Source: Klebsiella quasipneumoniae subsp. quasipneumoniae
Lineage (GTDB): Bacteria; Pseudomonadota; Gammaproteobacteria; Enterobacterales; Enterobacteriaceae
Direction: 5' to 3'
DNA: 64,000 nt
Assembly: GCF_020525925.1 (NCBI RefSeq)
Contig: NZ_CP084876.1
Span: forward strand, 558,001-622,000
Of the stretch, positions 20,917-31,735 are shown piece by piece; within the stretch, counting starts at the first letter, position 1; the number at the start of each line of letters is the position of its first letter. The notes below the pieces were generated by a model that was given only the letters and a program-made list of their open reading frames with translations, had not been told where the DNA came from and searched no databases. Position numbers and translations under genes: made by a program.

Positions 20917-21801
20917 ATGAAGCCTTTTTTGCGCTGGTGTTTCGTGGCGACAGCTCTCACGCTGGCAGGATGCAGTAGCACCGCCTGGCGTAAGGACGCC
21001 GTCCTCGCAGTACCATTGCAACCGACTTTACAGCAAGAAGTGATTCTGGCACGTATGGAACAAATTCTTGCCAGTCGGGCTTTATCCGATGACGAACGCG
21101 CACAGCTTTTATATGAGCGCGGAGTGTTGTATGATAGTCTCGGTCTGAGGGCATTAGCGCGAAATGATTTTTCACAAGCGCTGGCAATCCGACCCGATAT
21201 GCCTGAAGTATTCAATTACTTAGGCATTTACTTAACGCAGGCAGGCAATTTTGATGCTGCCTATGAAGCGTTTGATTCTGTACTTGAGCTTGATCCAACT
21301 TACAACTACGCGCACTTGAACCGCGGTATCGCCCTGTATTACGGCGGCCGGGCTAAGTTAGCGCAAGATGATCTGCTGGCGTTTTATCAAGACGATCCCA
21401 ATGATCCTTTCCGTAGCCTGTGGCTTTATATCGCCGAGCGTAAACTCGACGAGAAGCGGGCGCTTGAAGCACTCAGAGAGCGCTTAGACAAGTCGGACAA
21501 AGAGCAATGGGGATGGAACATTGTCGAGTTCTACCTTGGCGACATTAGCGAAAAAGAGCTGATGACTCGTCTGAAGGCAGACGCAACGGATAACACCTCG
21601 CTCGCTGAGCATCTCAGTGAAACCAACTTCTATTTAGGTAAGTACTACCTAAGTCTGGGGGACAAGGACAGCGCTACGGCACTGTTCAAACTGGCGGTCG
21701 CCAACAACGTACATAACTACGTTGAGCACCGATACGCATTGTTGGAATTATCGCTCTTGGGCCAGGAGCAAGATGACCTGGCAGAATCGGACCAGCAATA
21801 G
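20917..21801 (+). CDS. nlpI: Outer membrane lipoprotein NlpI (TPR adaptor)
   Basis: Tetratricopeptide lipoprotein that scaffolds peptidoglycan hydrolases and delivers MepS to the protease Prc. 294 residues; lipobox LAGC at Cys19 followed by SSTAW (no Asp at +2, outer membrane). TPR repeats are visible ([39 protein letters not shown], then [13 protein letters not shown]). AGTGGGAA precedes the ATG. It lies between pnp and yrbN-deaD as in E. coli. Confidence 0.98.
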   Translation: MKPFLRWCFVATALTLAGCSSTAWRKDAVLAVPLQPTLQQEVILARMEQILASRALSDDERAQLLYERGVLYDSLGLRALARNDFSQALAIRPDMPEVFNYLGIYLTQAGNFDAAYEAFDSVLELDPTYNYAHLNRGIALYYGGRAKLAQDDLLAFYQDDPNDPFRSLWLYIAERKLDEKRALEALRERLDKSDKEQWGWNIVEFYLGDISEKELMTRLKADATDNTSLAEHLSETNFYLGKYYLSLGDKDSATALFKLAVANNVHNYVEHRYALLELSLLGQEQDDLAESDQQ

Positions 21802-21905
21802 CTGACGAACACATCAGCCCATAGTTTTTTGCTTGCCATCACCTTCGCGGGTGAGGGCGTTGTTGTTCGTTAATACACCTACTTTGAGCCGGTTCACACT
21901 TTTCA

Positions 21906-21986
21906 ATGAAAATTACCGTAAATTTTCACGATGAGTTATGTAGACTGGCCGCCATTAATTTTGAGGCACACGTACTACATGGCTGA
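21906..21986 (+). CDS. yrbN: 26-residue protein YrbN, leader ORF of deaD
   Basis: ATG at 21906 opens a 26-codon frame ([12 protein letters not shown]...HVLHG) ending TGA at 21984. It closely matches the E. coli small protein YrbN (about 26 aa). Its last codons overlap the deaD start: the deaD ATG (21979) lies inside the CAT-GGC-TGA end of yrbN. Such overlap points to translational coupling. In E. coli deaD has a long cold-responsive leader, so yrbN may act as a translated control element. Confidence 0.85.
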   Translation: MKITVNFHDELCRLAAINFEAHVLHG

Positions 21987-23910
21987 ATTCGAAACCACTT
22001 TTGCAGATCTGGGCCTGAAGGCTCCTATCCTTGAAGCGCTTACCGATCTGGGTTACGAAAAACCATCTCCGATCCAGGCTGAGTGCATTCCGCATCTGCT
22101 GGACGGCCGCGACGTTCTGGGTATGGCCCAGACCGGTAGCGGTAAAACCGCAGCGTTCTCTTTACCGCTGCTGAACAACATCGATCCTGAGCTGAGAGCA
22201 CCACAGATCCTGGTGCTGGCGCCGACCCGCGAGCTGGCGGTACAGGTTGCTGAAGCAATGACGGAATTCTCTAAACATATGCGCGGCGTAAACGTGGTTG
22301 CCCTGTACGGCGGCCAGCGTTATGACGTGCAGCTGCGCGCCCTGCGTCAGGGTCCGCAGATCGTTGTCGGTACCCCGGGTCGTCTGCTGGACCACCTGAA
22401 GCGCGGCACTCTGGACCTCTCTAAACTGAGCGGCCTGGTACTGGATGAAGCAGATGAAATGCTGCGCATGGGCTTTATCGAAGACGTAGAAACCATTATG
22501 GCGCAGATCCCGGAAGGGCATCAGACCGCGCTGTTCTCCGCCACCATGCCGGAAGCGATCCGTCGCATTACCCGCCGCTTTATGAAAGAGCCGCAGGAAG
22601 TGCGTATTCAGTCCAGCGTGACGACTCGTCCGGACATCAGCCAGAGCTACTGGACTGCCTACGGCATGCGTAAAAACGAAGCGCTGGTGCGTTTCCTGGA
22701 AGCGGAAGATTTTGATGCGGCGATTATCTTCGTCCGTACCAAAAACGCGACCCTGGAAGTGGCTGAAGCGCTGGAGCGTAACGGCTACAACAGCGCGGCG
22801 CTGAACGGCGACATGAACCAGGCGCTGCGTGAGCAGACCCTGGAGCGTCTGAAAGACGGTCGTCTGGATATCCTGATTGCGACTGACGTTGCAGCCCGTG
22901 GTCTGGACGTTGAGCGTATCAGCCTGGTGGTGAACTACGACATCCCGATGGATTCCGAGTCTTACGTTCACCGTATCGGCCGTACCGGTCGTGCGGGCCG
23001 CGCCGGCCGCGCGCTGCTGTTCGTTGAGAACCGCGAGCGTCGTCTGCTGCGCAACATCGAACGTACGATGAAGCTGACCATTCCGGAAGTTGAACTGCCG
23101 AACGCAGAGCTGCTGAGCAAACGTCGTCTGGAAAAATTCGCCGCGAAAGTCCAGCAGCAGCTGGAAAGCAGCGATCTGGACCAGTACCGTGCGCTGCTGG
23201 CGAAAATCCAGCCGACGGCGGAAGGCGAAGAGCTGGACGTGGAAACGCTGGCTGCTGCGCTGCTGAAAATGGCCCAGGGCGAACGCTCGCTGATCGTGCC
23301 GCCGGATGCGCCGATGCGTCCGCGTCGTGAGTTCCGTGACCGTGACGATCGCTTCGAGCGTCGTGGCGACCGCAACGACCGCGCTCCGCGTGGCGATCGC
23401 GAAGATCGTCCGAAGCGTGAGCGTCGTGACGTAGGCGATATGGAACTGTATCGCATTGAAGTGGGTCGCGATGACGGTGTTGAAGTACGTCATATCGTTG
23501 GCGCGATCGCTAACGAAGGCGATATCAGCAGCCGTTACATCGGTAACATTAAGCTGTTCGCATCTCACTCTACCATCGAACTGCCGAAAGGGATGCCGGG
23601 CGAAGTGCTGCAGCACTTTACTCGTACCCGTATCCTGAACAAGCCGATGAACATGCAGCTGCTGGGCGATGCGCAGCCGCGCACCGAACGTCGTGGCGGC
23701 GGTGAACGTCGTGAAGGCGGTCGTAGCTTCGGCGGTGAGCGTCGTGAAGGCGGTCGTGGCTTCGGTGGCGAGCGTCGTGAAGGTGGTCGTGGTGATGGTC
23801 GTCGTTTCAGCGGCGAACGTCGTGAAGGCCGTGCGCCGCGTCGTGACGATGCATCCGCGCCGCGCCGCGATGACTCTGCCGGTCGCCGTCGCTTCGGTGG
23901 CGATGCGTAA
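21979..23910 (+). CDS. deaD: ATP-dependent RNA helicase DeaD (CsdA)
   Basis: Cold-shock DEAD-box helicase for 50S assembly and mRNA decay. [13 protein letters not shown] at 21979 matches E. coli; a start at 21931 would add 16 residues in the yrbN region. Motifs: Q motif, [28 protein letters not shown] with MLRMGF, SAT, and [15 protein letters not shown]. 643 residues, longer than E. coli (629). The C-terminus has an RNA-binding domain and a repeated Arg/Gly/Glu tail (three or more GGERREGGR units, about 23695-23830), probably variable in copy number. Confidence 0.97.
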   Translation: MAEFETTFADLGLKAPILEALTDLGYEKPSPIQAECIPHLLDGRDVLGMAQTGSGKTAAFSLPLLNNIDPELRAPQILVLAPTRELAVQVAEAMTEFSKHMRGVNVVALYGGQRYDVQLRALRQGPQIVVGTPGRLLDHLKRGTLDLSKLSGLVLDEADEMLRMGFIEDVETIMAQIPEGHQTALFSATMPEAIRRITRRFMKEPQEVRIQSSVTTRPDISQSYWTAYGMRKNEALVRFLEAEDFDAAIIFVRTKNATLEVAEALERNGYNSAALNGDMNQALREQTLERLKDGRLDILIATDVAARGLDVERISLVVNYDIPMDSESYVHRIGRTGRAGRAGRALLFVENRERRLLRNIERTMKLTIPEVELPNAELLSKRRLEKFAAKVQQQLESSDLDQYRALLAKIQPTAEGEELDVETLAAALLKMAQGERSLIVPPDAPMRPRREFRDRDDRFERRGDRNDRAPRGDREDRPKRERRDVGDMELYRIEVGRDDGVEVRHIVGAIANEGDISSRYIGNIKLFASHSTIELPKGMPGEVLQHFTRTRILNKPMNMQLLGDAQPRTERRGGGERREGGRSFGGERREGGRGFGGERREGGRGDGRRFSGERREGRAPRRDDASAPRRDDSAGRRRFGGDA

Positions 23911-23943
23911 TTAACGCAGCCCGCTAGCGTAAACTAAATAATA

Positions 23944-23976
23944 CAGCCCCGATCGTCATGATTGGGGCTTTTTTTA
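23944..23976 (+). terminator. Intrinsic terminator of deaD
   Basis: AGCCCCGAT pairs with ATTGGGGCT (one G-T pair), followed by seven T. Confidence 0.9.
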
Positions 23977-23983
23977 TTTATTT

Positions 23984-24004
23984 TGTACTCGTGTACTGGT
24001 ACAG
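23984..24004 (+). promoter_or_regulatory. TrpR operator-like site of mtr
   Basis: GTACTCGTGTACTGGTACAG shows the repeated GTACT/GTAC pattern of trp operators, 50-70 nt before the mtr ATG. The sequence is nearly that of the E. coli mtr operator as I remember it. Tryptophan-bound TrpR would repress here; TyrR boxes were not located with confidence. Confidence 0.6.
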
Positions 24005-24053
24005 TGCGTCACACCCATCGTGGGAAAGTATTTTTGACTGGAGATTTCGGTAA

Positions 24054-25298
24054 ATGGCGACACTAACCACTACGGCAACCCGTCCGTCCCTGTTTGGCGG
24101 CGTGGTGATCATCGGCGGTACGATTATCGGCGCGGGCATGTTCTCGCTGCCGGTGGTGATGTCCGGCGCGTGGTTTTTCTGGTCGCTGGCGGCGCTGGTC
24201 TTCACCTGGTTCTGCATGTTGCACTCCGGTCTGATGATCCTCGAGGCCAACCTTAACTACCGGATCGGCTCCAGCTTCGACACCATTACCAAAGATCTGC
24301 TCGGCAAGGGCTGGAACCTGGTCAACGGCGTGTCGATCGCCTTTGTGCTGTATATTCTGACCTACGCCTATATTTCAGCCAGCGGCTCGATACTGCATCA
24401 TACGTTTAGCGAGATGTCGCTGAACGTACCGGCGCGGGCGGCGGGTTTTGGCTTTGCGCTGCTGGTGGCATTTATCGTCTGGATGAGCACCAAAGCGGTG
24501 AGCCGCATGACGGCTATCGTGCTTGGCGCCAAGGTGATCACTTTCTTCCTGACCTTCGGCAGTCTGCTGGGGCACGTCGAGCCGACGACGTTGTTTAACG
24601 TCGCGGAAAAGAACGCCTCCTATGCGCCATACCTGCTGATGACGCTGCCGTTCTGCCTGGCCTCGTTTGGCTACCACGGCAACGTGCCGAGCCTGATGAA
24701 ATACTACGGAAAAGATCCACGTACCATCATCCGCTGCTTAACCTACGGTACGCTGCTGGCGCTGGGTCTGTACGTGGTCTGGCTGCTGGTGACGATGGGC
24801 AATATCCCGCGCCCGCAGTTTATCGACATCGCGCAGAAGGGCGGCAACATTGATGTGCTGGTGCAGGCCCTGAGCGGGGTGCTGAACAGCCGGAGCCTGG
24901 ATCTGCTGCTGGTGGTGTTCTCTAACTTTGCCGTCGCCAGCTCGTTCCTTGGCGTCACGCTGGGGCTGTTCGACTACCTGGCGGATCTGTTTGGCTTTGA
25001 CGACAGCGCGCTGGGGCGCTTTAAAACTGCGCTGCTGACCTTTATTCCGCCGATGATTGGCGGGTTGGTGAAACCCGATGGCTTCCTCTACGCCATCGGC
25101 TATGCCGGCCTGGCGGCGACGATCTGGGCGGCGATTGTACCGGCGCTGCTGGCTCGCGCCTCGCGTAAACGCTTCGGCAGCCCACAGTTCCGCGTATGGG
25201 GCGGAACACCGATGATTGTGCTGATCCTGCTGTTTGGCCTGGGCAATGCGGTCGTGCACATTCTGTCGAGCGTTAATCTGCTGCCGGTTTACCAGTAA
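24054..25298 (+). CDS. mtr: Tryptophan-specific permease Mtr
   Basis: High-affinity tryptophan:proton symporter of the hydroxy/aromatic amino acid permease family. 414 residues with eleven predicted membrane helices; the N-terminal [14 protein letters not shown] is the family substrate/ion motif, and [15 protein letters not shown] is highly conserved. It matches E. coli Mtr across its length. A single gene with its own operator-type promoter, ending at a REP-like hairpin. Confidence 0.97.
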   Translation: MATLTTTATRPSLFGGVVIIGGTIIGAGMFSLPVVMSGAWFFWSLAALVFTWFCMLHSGLMILEANLNYRIGSSFDTITKDLLGKGWNLVNGVSIAFVLYILTYAYISASGSILHHTFSEMSLNVPARAAGFGFALLVAFIVWMSTKAVSRMTAIVLGAKVITFFLTFGSLLGHVEPTTLFNVAEKNASYAPYLLMTLPFCLASFGYHGNVPSLMKYYGKDPRTIIRCLTYGTLLALGLYVVWLLVTMGNIPRPQFIDIAQKGGNIDVLVQALSGVLNSRSLDLLLVVFSNFAVASSFLGVTLGLFDYLADLFGFDDSALGRFKTALLTFIPPMIGGLVKPDGFLYAIGYAGLAATIWAAIVPALLARASRKRFGSPQFRVWGGTPMIVLILLFGLGNAVVHILSSVNLLPVYQ

Positions 25299-25306
25299 GA
25301 GGCTTA

Positions 25307-25330
25307 CCCGGTGGCGCGACGTCCACCGGG
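25307..25330. repeat. REP-like hairpin between convergent mtr and yhbW
   Basis: CCCGGTGG/CCACCGGG around CGCGACGT lies in the 44-nt gap between the two convergent stops. It may protect both transcript ends. Confidence 0.55.
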
Positions 25331-25342
25331 CCTGGATTTTGA

Positions 25343-26350
25343 TTAACCCAACAATTCCTCTTTCACCTGCATCGCTAAATCGAAAGAATGCAGGCGCGCC
25401 TGGGGGTCGAAGATCTGGCCATTGACCATGATTTCGTCCGCCTCGGTTTCCCGCAAAATCGACTCCAGGCCGTGGCGGACTTTGGTTTTATCACCCACCA
25501 GCGACATGCGCAGCGCCTGCTGCACGCCATACTGCTCGGACGCTGACCACAGCTGATGCATATTTTCCACCGGCGGCGGCAGCTGTCCGGTTTCGCCGCG
25601 ACGTAGCTTCACAAACGCCTGCTGCATGGAAGTGAAGAGAAACTCCGCATCGCGGTTGCTGTCGGCGGCGATGATATTAATGCACACCATGGCATACGGT
25701 TTTTCCAGCCGCGCTGAGGGCGTAAAGTTGCTGCGATACAGGTGCAGGGCCTGGAACAGCATATCCGGCGCGAAGTGCGAAGCGAATGCGAACGGCAGGC
25801 CGAGCTGCGCCGCCAGCTGGGCGCTGTAGAGGCTTGAGCCCAGCAGCCACACCGGAATTCGTTCGCCATAGCCAGGAACCGGGCGCACGTGCGGGTTCGG
25901 ATCGCGGGCGTCAAACCAGTCCACCAGTTCCGCCACATCGCGCGGGAAGTTATCGACATCGCCGCTCATATGGCGACGCAGGGCGCGCATGGTGGGCTGA
26001 TCGCTGCCCGGCGCGCGGCCAAGGCCGAGATCGATACGCCCGGGATAGAGGGTATTCAGGGTGCCGAACTGCTCAGCGATCACCAGCGGAGAGTGGTTGG
26101 GCAGCATCACCCCGCCGGACCCCAGATGCAGGGTGGTGGTATTGGCTGCGAGATAGCCAATTAGCACCGAGGTCGCTGCGCTGGCAATGCCGACCATATT
26201 GTGGTGCTCCGCCAGCCAGTAGCGGTGATAGCCGCGCGATTCGGCCAGCCGGGCGAGATCCAGAGAGTGGGTAAAGGCTTCTTTAGCAGAAGATCCTTGC
26301 GGGATCGGCGCCAGATCGAGCACCGAGAACGGAACAGATTTGTCAGTCAT
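25343..26350 (-). CDS. yhbW: Luciferase-like monooxygenase YhbW
   Basis: 335-residue member of the bacterial luciferase / alkanal monooxygenase-like family (flavin-dependent TIM barrel). Conserved features are [29 protein letters not shown], and [14 protein letters not shown]. Substrate is not known, and the cellular role in E. coli is also undefined. Runs convergent with mtr; the 143-nt gap to ubiV upstream has no gene. Confidence 0.93.
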   Translation of the reverse strand: MTDKSVPFSVLDLAPIPQGSSAKEAFTHSLDLARLAESRGYHRYWLAEHHNMVGIASAATSVLIGYLAANTTTLHLGSGGVMLPNHSPLVIAEQFGTLNTLYPGRIDLGLGRAPGSDQPTMRALRRHMSGDVDNFPRDVAELVDWFDARDPNPHVRPVPGYGERIPVWLLGSSLYSAQLAAQLGLPFAFASHFAPDMLFQALHLYRSNFTPSARLEKPYAMVCINIIAADSNRDAEFLFTSMQQAFVKLRRGETGQLPPPVENMHQLWSASEQYGVQQALRMSLVGDKTKVRHGLESILRETEADEIMVNGQIFDPQARLHSFDLAMQVKEELLG

Positions 26351-26493
26351 AAAGGCTCACTTTGCTACAGCATCGTCATCAGATTGAAGGTCTTCTTCCA
26401 GCCTGGCGCATCCAGGACGCGCCAGCCAGAAAAGCTGCATCTTTAATAATGCATTAAAATCTGAGCACTGCTGTTAACAAAGTGAGCGGTTTA

Positions 26494-27372
26494 TCAGGCC
26501 TGCAGCGCCAGCCCAGGCAGCCGTTTCCAGTAGCCGTTGCAATCGCTGTTGCCGGTGAGCGCCAGCGGCGCAGCGCCGTTTTCATTGGCGCGGAAGGCGT
26601 CGAGCATGGCGAAGGTCTCGTTGCCCATCGGCGACAGGCGCACCATATCCACCAGGCCGTGCATGGACGTCAGCTCATTGCCCAGGTTGTAGACATAGCC
26701 GCTCATGGTCTGGATACCGTTGAGCACGAACACCTGCTGGTTCTCCTGGGACAGCATGCTGCGCCCGGTTGGGTACTTGATGCAGCAGGTCTCGCACTCA
26801 TCCTTTGGCCGATCTTCCGAGCGGGCGGTAAAGCAGCGGGCGGAATAAGCCAGCGGCAGATGGCCGTAGCTCAGCACTTCGACTTCAAACTGATTGCGAA
26901 TACCCAGCTCTTCGCACTGGGTCAGTAAATTAGCCAGCCAGTCGCGGGAAAGCTCCACCGGCATGCACCAGCGCACCATACCTTGCTTAAGCAGCAGACG
27001 CAGAGTGACGGCGTTGTAGCAGTTCAGCGCATGCCCGGCGACGAACGGCAGCTTGCGTTCGGCGCAGAGGTTCACCACGCCCAAATCGCTGGCCTCAATC
27101 AGGAACTCACCGTTATCGACATAGCGCTTCAGCTCGCCCAGTTCAGAGGAGGCCTGCACCAGCGCGAGGGTAGACAGCACCACCTGCTTGCCGCTGCCGG
27201 CCAGCGCTTTCGCCATCTCGATCCAGTCGCCGACTTTGGTGGCGCGGCGTTTGCTGCACACCGCTTCGCCGAGATAAATGGTGTCGGCGCTGCAGTTTGC
27301 CGCCTGCTGGTAAAAATCTTCCAGCGTCTCTTTTGGCCAGTAGTAAAGCACCGGCCCTAATGAATATTTCAT
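26494..27372 (-). CDS. ubiV: Anaerobic ubiquinone hydroxylation protein UbiV
   Basis: With UbiU and UbiT it allows O2-independent ubiquinone synthesis; UbiUV use prephenate for hydroxylation. U32-peptidase-like family, 292 residues from ATG at 27372 (MKYSLGPVLYYW). The 4Fe-4S ligand cysteines are visible: Cys39 (EAVCSKRR), CFTARSED and the CETCCIKYP pair. It starts 5 nt after the ubiU stop, so the two form an operon. Confidence 0.97.
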   Translation of the reverse strand: MKYSLGPVLYYWPKETLEDFYQQAANCSADTIYLGEAVCSKRRATKVGDWIEMAKALAGSGKQVVLSTLALVQASSELGELKRYVDNGEFLIEASDLGVVNLCAERKLPFVAGHALNCYNAVTLRLLLKQGMVRWCMPVELSRDWLANLLTQCEELGIRNQFEVEVLSYGHLPLAYSARCFTARSEDRPKDECETCCIKYPTGRSMLSQENQQVFVLNGIQTMSGYVYNLGNELTSMHGLVDMVRLSPMGNETFAMLDAFRANENGAAPLALTGNSDCNGYWKRLPGLALQA

Positions 27373-27377
27373 GTTTC

Positions 27378-28373
27378 TCACTGCCATTTACGGTGATAGG
27401 CGCCAAGGGTGGTTTGTGTCCCTTCGGACATGGAGCCAAGGGTTTCCATCCATGCGGATTGCGGCACGAAATTCTGCGGATCGGCTTTGCAGCGATCGAT
27501 CGCCTGGCGCCAGACTTTCGCCACCTGGGTGACGTAGGCTGGGCTGCGCTGACGGCCTTCGATTTTCACTGAGGCGATATTGGCGGCCATCAGCTCCGGC
27601 AACAGTTCCAGAGTGTTGAGGCTGGTGGGCTCCTCCAGCGCGTGATAGCGCTCGCCATCGACCAGGTAGCGGCCTTTACACAACGTTGGGTAGCCCGCGT
27701 TTTCCCCATCCTGATAGCGGTCAATCAGCACCTCATTGAGACGCGATTCCAGCCCCTGCGGGGTTTGCTGCCAGCGAACGAAGCGCGCAGGCGAACAGGC
27801 GCCGACGGTGTTGGGCGATTCGCCGGTCAGGTAGGAAGAGAGATAGCAGCGGCCTTCCGCCATGATGCACAGGCTGCCGAAGGCAAAGACTTCCAGCGGC
27901 ACTGGCGTGGCGCGGGCCAGCTGTTTCACCTGGTGAATAGATAACACCCGCGGCAGTACGACGCGCGCCACGTCGAAGTTGCGATGATAGAAGCGAATGG
28001 CCTCTTCATTGGTGGCGGAAGCCTGTACCGACACATGGCGTTCTATATGCGGATAGCGCTCCGCGGCGTACTCCAGCATGGCGATATCGGCCAGAATGAG
28101 CGCATCGGCGCCCAGCTGAGCCGCCATATCCACCGCGCGCTGCCAGCGGGCGTAGCCGTCGGGGTGGGCGAAGGTGTTGATGGCGATATGCAGCTTACGA
28201 CGGTGCTGATGCACAAAGCTGACGGCTTCCTGCAGTTTCTTTTCGGTGAAATTAAGGCCGGCAAAGTGGCGGGCGTTGGTGTCATCTTTCAGCCCGATAT
28301 AGACGGCATCGGCGCCGTTTTCGATGGCCGCCTTAAGCGCCGGAAGGTTACCGGCTGGGCAGAGCAGCTCCAT
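27378..28373 (-). CDS. ubiU: Anaerobic ubiquinone hydroxylation protein UbiU
   Basis: Partner of UbiV in the O2-independent ubiquinone hydroxylase. 331 residues of the U32 peptidase-like family, start MELLCPAGNLPALKAA. Cluster-binding cysteines are in GSLCIMAEGRCYLSS, GACSPARF and PTLCKGRY. It is divergent from ubiT across a 221-nt gap, so the whole pathway shares one control region. Confidence 0.97.
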   Translation of the reverse strand: MELLCPAGNLPALKAAIENGADAVYIGLKDDTNARHFAGLNFTEKKLQEAVSFVHQHRRKLHIAINTFAHPDGYARWQRAVDMAAQLGADALILADIAMLEYAAERYPHIERHVSVQASATNEEAIRFYHRNFDVARVVLPRVLSIHQVKQLARATPVPLEVFAFGSLCIMAEGRCYLSSYLTGESPNTVGACSPARFVRWQQTPQGLESRLNEVLIDRYQDGENAGYPTLCKGRYLVDGERYHALEEPTSLNTLELLPELMAANIASVKIEGRQRSPAYVTQVAKVWRQAIDRCKADPQNFVPQSAWMETLGSMSEGTQTTLGAYHRKWQ

Positions 28374-28456
28374 AATTTTTCCTGAAAAATGCGGCCCGTC
28401 AGGGACGCTGAATGGTTAACGAGCAGGGATTTTAGTTAACCTTCTGGTGACAATTT

Positions 28457-28526
28457 TTGATTTGAGGCAGTTAAAAGTGTATTGGCGGCGCCAATAACTG
28501 GCTGCCGTCATCGCGTTTTTGTTGAT
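28457..28526. promoter_or_regulatory. Control region between ubiU and ubiT with FNR-like half sites
   Basis: Two TTGAT half-sites (28457 and 28522) lie in the divergent gap, but neither has a good ATCAA partner. In E. coli this operon pair is activated by Fnr under anaerobiosis. The match is too weak to name a site. Confidence 0.25.
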
Positions 28527-28594
28527 TTACGCCGCTATGTTGTTTATGTGATATGGCACAATAGCGGCACAATTGCATTCATGGAGTAAAGCTT

Positions 28595-29119
28595 GTGTTG
28601 GATAAACTGCGTTCCCGGCTGGTCCACTTTGGCCCGTCTTTAATGAGCGTGCCGGTTAAGCTGGCGCCTTTTGCCCTCAAGCGCCAGGTGCTGGAGCAGG
28701 TGCTTAGCTGGCAGTTTCGCCAGGCGCTGGCGGAGGGTGAGCTGGAGTTTCTCGAGGGGCGCTGGTTAAGTATTCATGTGCGTGACATCGGTCTGCTGTG
28801 GTATACCTCGGTAGTCGATGGTCGCCTGGTGGTCAGCCAGCAGGCCGACGCCGACGTCAGCTTCAGCGCCGACGCCAGCGATCTGTTAATGATCGCCGCG
28901 CGCAAGCAGGATCCGGATACGCTATTCTTCCAGCGTCGTCTGGTTATTGAAGGCGATACGGAGCTGGGGCTGTATGTAAAAAATTTGATGGACGCCATTG
29001 AGCTCGAGCAGATGCCCAAAGCGCTGCGCGTGATGTTGCTGCAACTGGCGGATTTTGTCGAAGCTGGACTGAAGAGCCCGCAGAAACCTGAACAGACATC
29101 GGTAGGTGAGGCATGCTGA
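28595..29119 (+). CDS. ubiT: Anaerobic ubiquinone lipid-carrier protein UbiT (SCP2 domain)
   Basis: SCP2-domain protein thought to carry hydrophobic ubiquinone intermediates in the O2-independent pathway. 174 residues from GTG at 28595 (a TTG follows at once); a GGAG site is upstream. The core reads VSFSADASDLLMIAARKQDPDTLFFQRRLVIEGDTELG, typical of SCP2 folds. The 3' end overlaps yhbS by 7 nt. Confidence 0.95.
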   Translation: MLDKLRSRLVHFGPSLMSVPVKLAPFALKRQVLEQVLSWQFRQALAEGELEFLEGRWLSIHVRDIGLLWYTSVVDGRLVVSQQADADVSFSADASDLLMIAARKQDPDTLFFQRRLVIEGDTELGLYVKNLMDAIELEQMPKALRVMLLQLADFVEAGLKSPQKPEQTSVGEAC

Positions 29120-29616
29120 TTCGAGTGGAAATTGGGATTGATGCACCGGGAATCGACGCGCTGCTGCGTCGTACCTTCGGCCGCGATGCCGAAGCGCAGC
29201 TGGTGCACGATCTGCGTGAAGATGGACTGATCACGCTGGGGGTAGTGGCGACGGATGATGAAGGCCAGGTGATCGGCTACGTTGCCTTCAGCCCGGTTGC
29301 GGTGGAAGGTGAAGAGCTGCAGTGGGTCGGCCTGGCGCCGCTGGCGGTGGATGAACGCTATCGTGGACAGGGCATTGGCCGGCAGCTGGTCTATGAAGGG
29401 CTGGATTCGCTGAATGAGTTTGGCTATGCCGCGGTGGTGACGCTGGGCGACCCGGCGTTATACCGTCGCTTTGGTTTTGAACCGGCCGCGCGCTTCGATC
29501 TCCGCTGCCGCTGGCCGGACAGCGCGGAGGCGTTCCAGGTGCATCGCCTGGCGGATGACGCCCTCGAAGGCGTCCACGGTCAGGTCGAATACAGCGACCA
29601 CTTTAATCGTTTTTAA
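29113..29616 (+). CDS. yhbS: GNAT-family N-acetyltransferase YhbS
   Basis: 167-residue acetyl-CoA-dependent acetyltransferase. The acetyl-CoA loop is visible as [16 protein letters not shown], with the preceding LAPLAVDE strand and the [15 protein letters not shown] motif of the YhbS subgroup. Start overlaps ubiT, implying coupled translation. E. coli YhbS has been linked to RNA-related small-RNA effects but its substrate is unclear. Confidence 0.93.
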   Translation: MLIRVEIGIDAPGIDALLRRTFGRDAEAQLVHDLREDGLITLGVVATDDEGQVIGYVAFSPVAVEGEELQWVGLAPLAVDERYRGQGIGRQLVYEGLDSLNEFGYAAVVTLGDPALYRRFGFEPAARFDLRCRWPDSAEAFQVHRLADDALEGVHGQVEYSDHFNRF

Positions 29617-29893
29617 GCCTTGCCAGCAAGGTTTCAACGGTATCCTCTCCGGCAACGAGGCGCTCTTTTTCGCGCTTCGTTAGCTGCTTAATGCGGTATT
29701 CCAGCCGCAAAGCAAGTGAGTGTTCACCAACTTCATGACTAAAGGCCAGTCGCAGGTCGCCTTTGCCGCGCAACGCCTTCGCGCCTTTCCCTGCCTGATG
29801 CTGGCGAAAGCGGCGCTGCACATCGGTGGTGATGCCGGTATAGAGGCGATTATCCGCGGTTCGAATGAGATACAGAAACCAGCACACGGTCAC
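29603..29893 (-). CDS. yhbQ: GIY-YIG domain protein YhbQ
   Basis: Single-domain GIY-YIG nuclease-like protein ([24 protein letters not shown]...), about 96 residues; DNA or RNA cleavage is suggested by the family only. The true start is uncertain: GTG at 29893 or 29887 fits the family N-terminus (MTPWFLYL in E. coli), ATG at 29923 would give ten more residues; none has a strong ribosome site. The 3' end overlaps yhbS by 14 nt on the opposite strand. Confidence 0.88.
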   Translation of the reverse strand: MTVCWFLYLIRTADNRLYTGITTDVQRRFRQHQAGKGAKALRGKGDLRLAFSHEVGEHSLALRLEYRIKQLTKREKERLVAGEDTVETLLARLKND

Positions 29894-29930
29894 AAAGTCA
29901 CTATGGTAAGGTGTATGCACCATAGCATAA

Positions 29931-30884
<954 letters not shown>

Positions 30885-31012
30885 GCTTCCTCCGCTGTCT
30901 GGATGGTCAATGAGGTAATTCCATGATGATGGTGGATACTTACCTTGTAAGGTATTAAGCCTGGAACATGAGCGCGAAAGTGCAAGGCAGAGAATTCCGT
31001 AAAGGAGAATCA

Positions 31013-31660
31013 ATGAGTCAGGTATTATTGACCGGCGCGACCGGGTTAGTTGGCGGTCACTTACTCCGGCTGCTGCAAAATGAGCCCCGCATCAGCACCA
31101 TCGCCGCCCCGACGCGTCGCCCACTGGCGCCGGCGGAAGGCGTGTTTAATCCGTACGATCCGCAACTGACCGATGCCCTGGCGCAGGTGGTCGACCCGGT
31201 CGACATTGTCTTCTGCTGTCTGGGAACGACGCGCCGGGAAGCGGGAAGTAAAGAGGCCTTTGTCCATGCCGACTTTACGCTGGTTGTTGATACGGCGCTG
31301 ACCGGCAAACGGCTAGGCGCTCAGCATATGCTGGTGGTCAGCGCGATGGGCGCTAACGCCCACTCGCCGTTTTTCTACAATCGGGTGAAGGGGGAAATGG
31401 AGGCGGCGCTAATCGAGCAGGGATGGCCGCGGCTGACCATTGCCCGGCCGTCGATGCTGTCAGGCGAGCGGGAAAAAAAACGGGCCAATGAGACCTTCCT
31501 CGAACCGCTGTTCCGACTCTTACCGGGGAACTGGAAATCCATTGCGGCCCGCGACGTGGCGATTGCCCTGCTGGAGGAGGCGCTGTCGCCCACTCACGAA
31601 GGGGTGCAAATTCTGTCATCGTCCGAGCTGCGGGAGCGCGCCGCGCGGCAGGCGGAATAG
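31013..31660 (+). CDS. yraR: NAD(P)-binding Rossmann protein YraR
   Basis: 215-residue short-chain dehydrogenase-like/nucleoside-sugar epimerase-like protein. ATG at 31013 follows AAAGGAG; an upstream in-frame ATG at 30968 lacks such a site. The nucleotide-binding loop is [15 protein letters not shown]; the conserved [13 protein letters not shown] and NRVKGEME (Lys in place of the YxxxK lysine) follow. Substrate unknown. Confidence 0.94.
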   Translation: MSQVLLTGATGLVGGHLLRLLQNEPRISTIAAPTRRPLAPAEGVFNPYDPQLTDALAQVVDPVDIVFCCLGTTRREAGSKEAFVHADFTLVVDTALTGKRLGAQHMLVVSAMGANAHSPFFYNRVKGEMEAALIEQGWPRLTIARPSMLSGEREKKRANETFLEPLFRLLPGNWKSIAARDVAIALLEEALSPTHEGVQILSSSELRERAARQAE

Positions 31661-31735
31661 CGGTTTGCAAACGCAGGCTTCCGGCGTAGTATTCACGGCT
31701 TCAATTCATATCCACATTTCTTGCTGGGGAATGCT

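Noticed and set aside
25786..26274. 162-codon frame on the plus strand inside yhbW
   Set aside because: Arg/Pro-rich antisense frame of a conserved gene.
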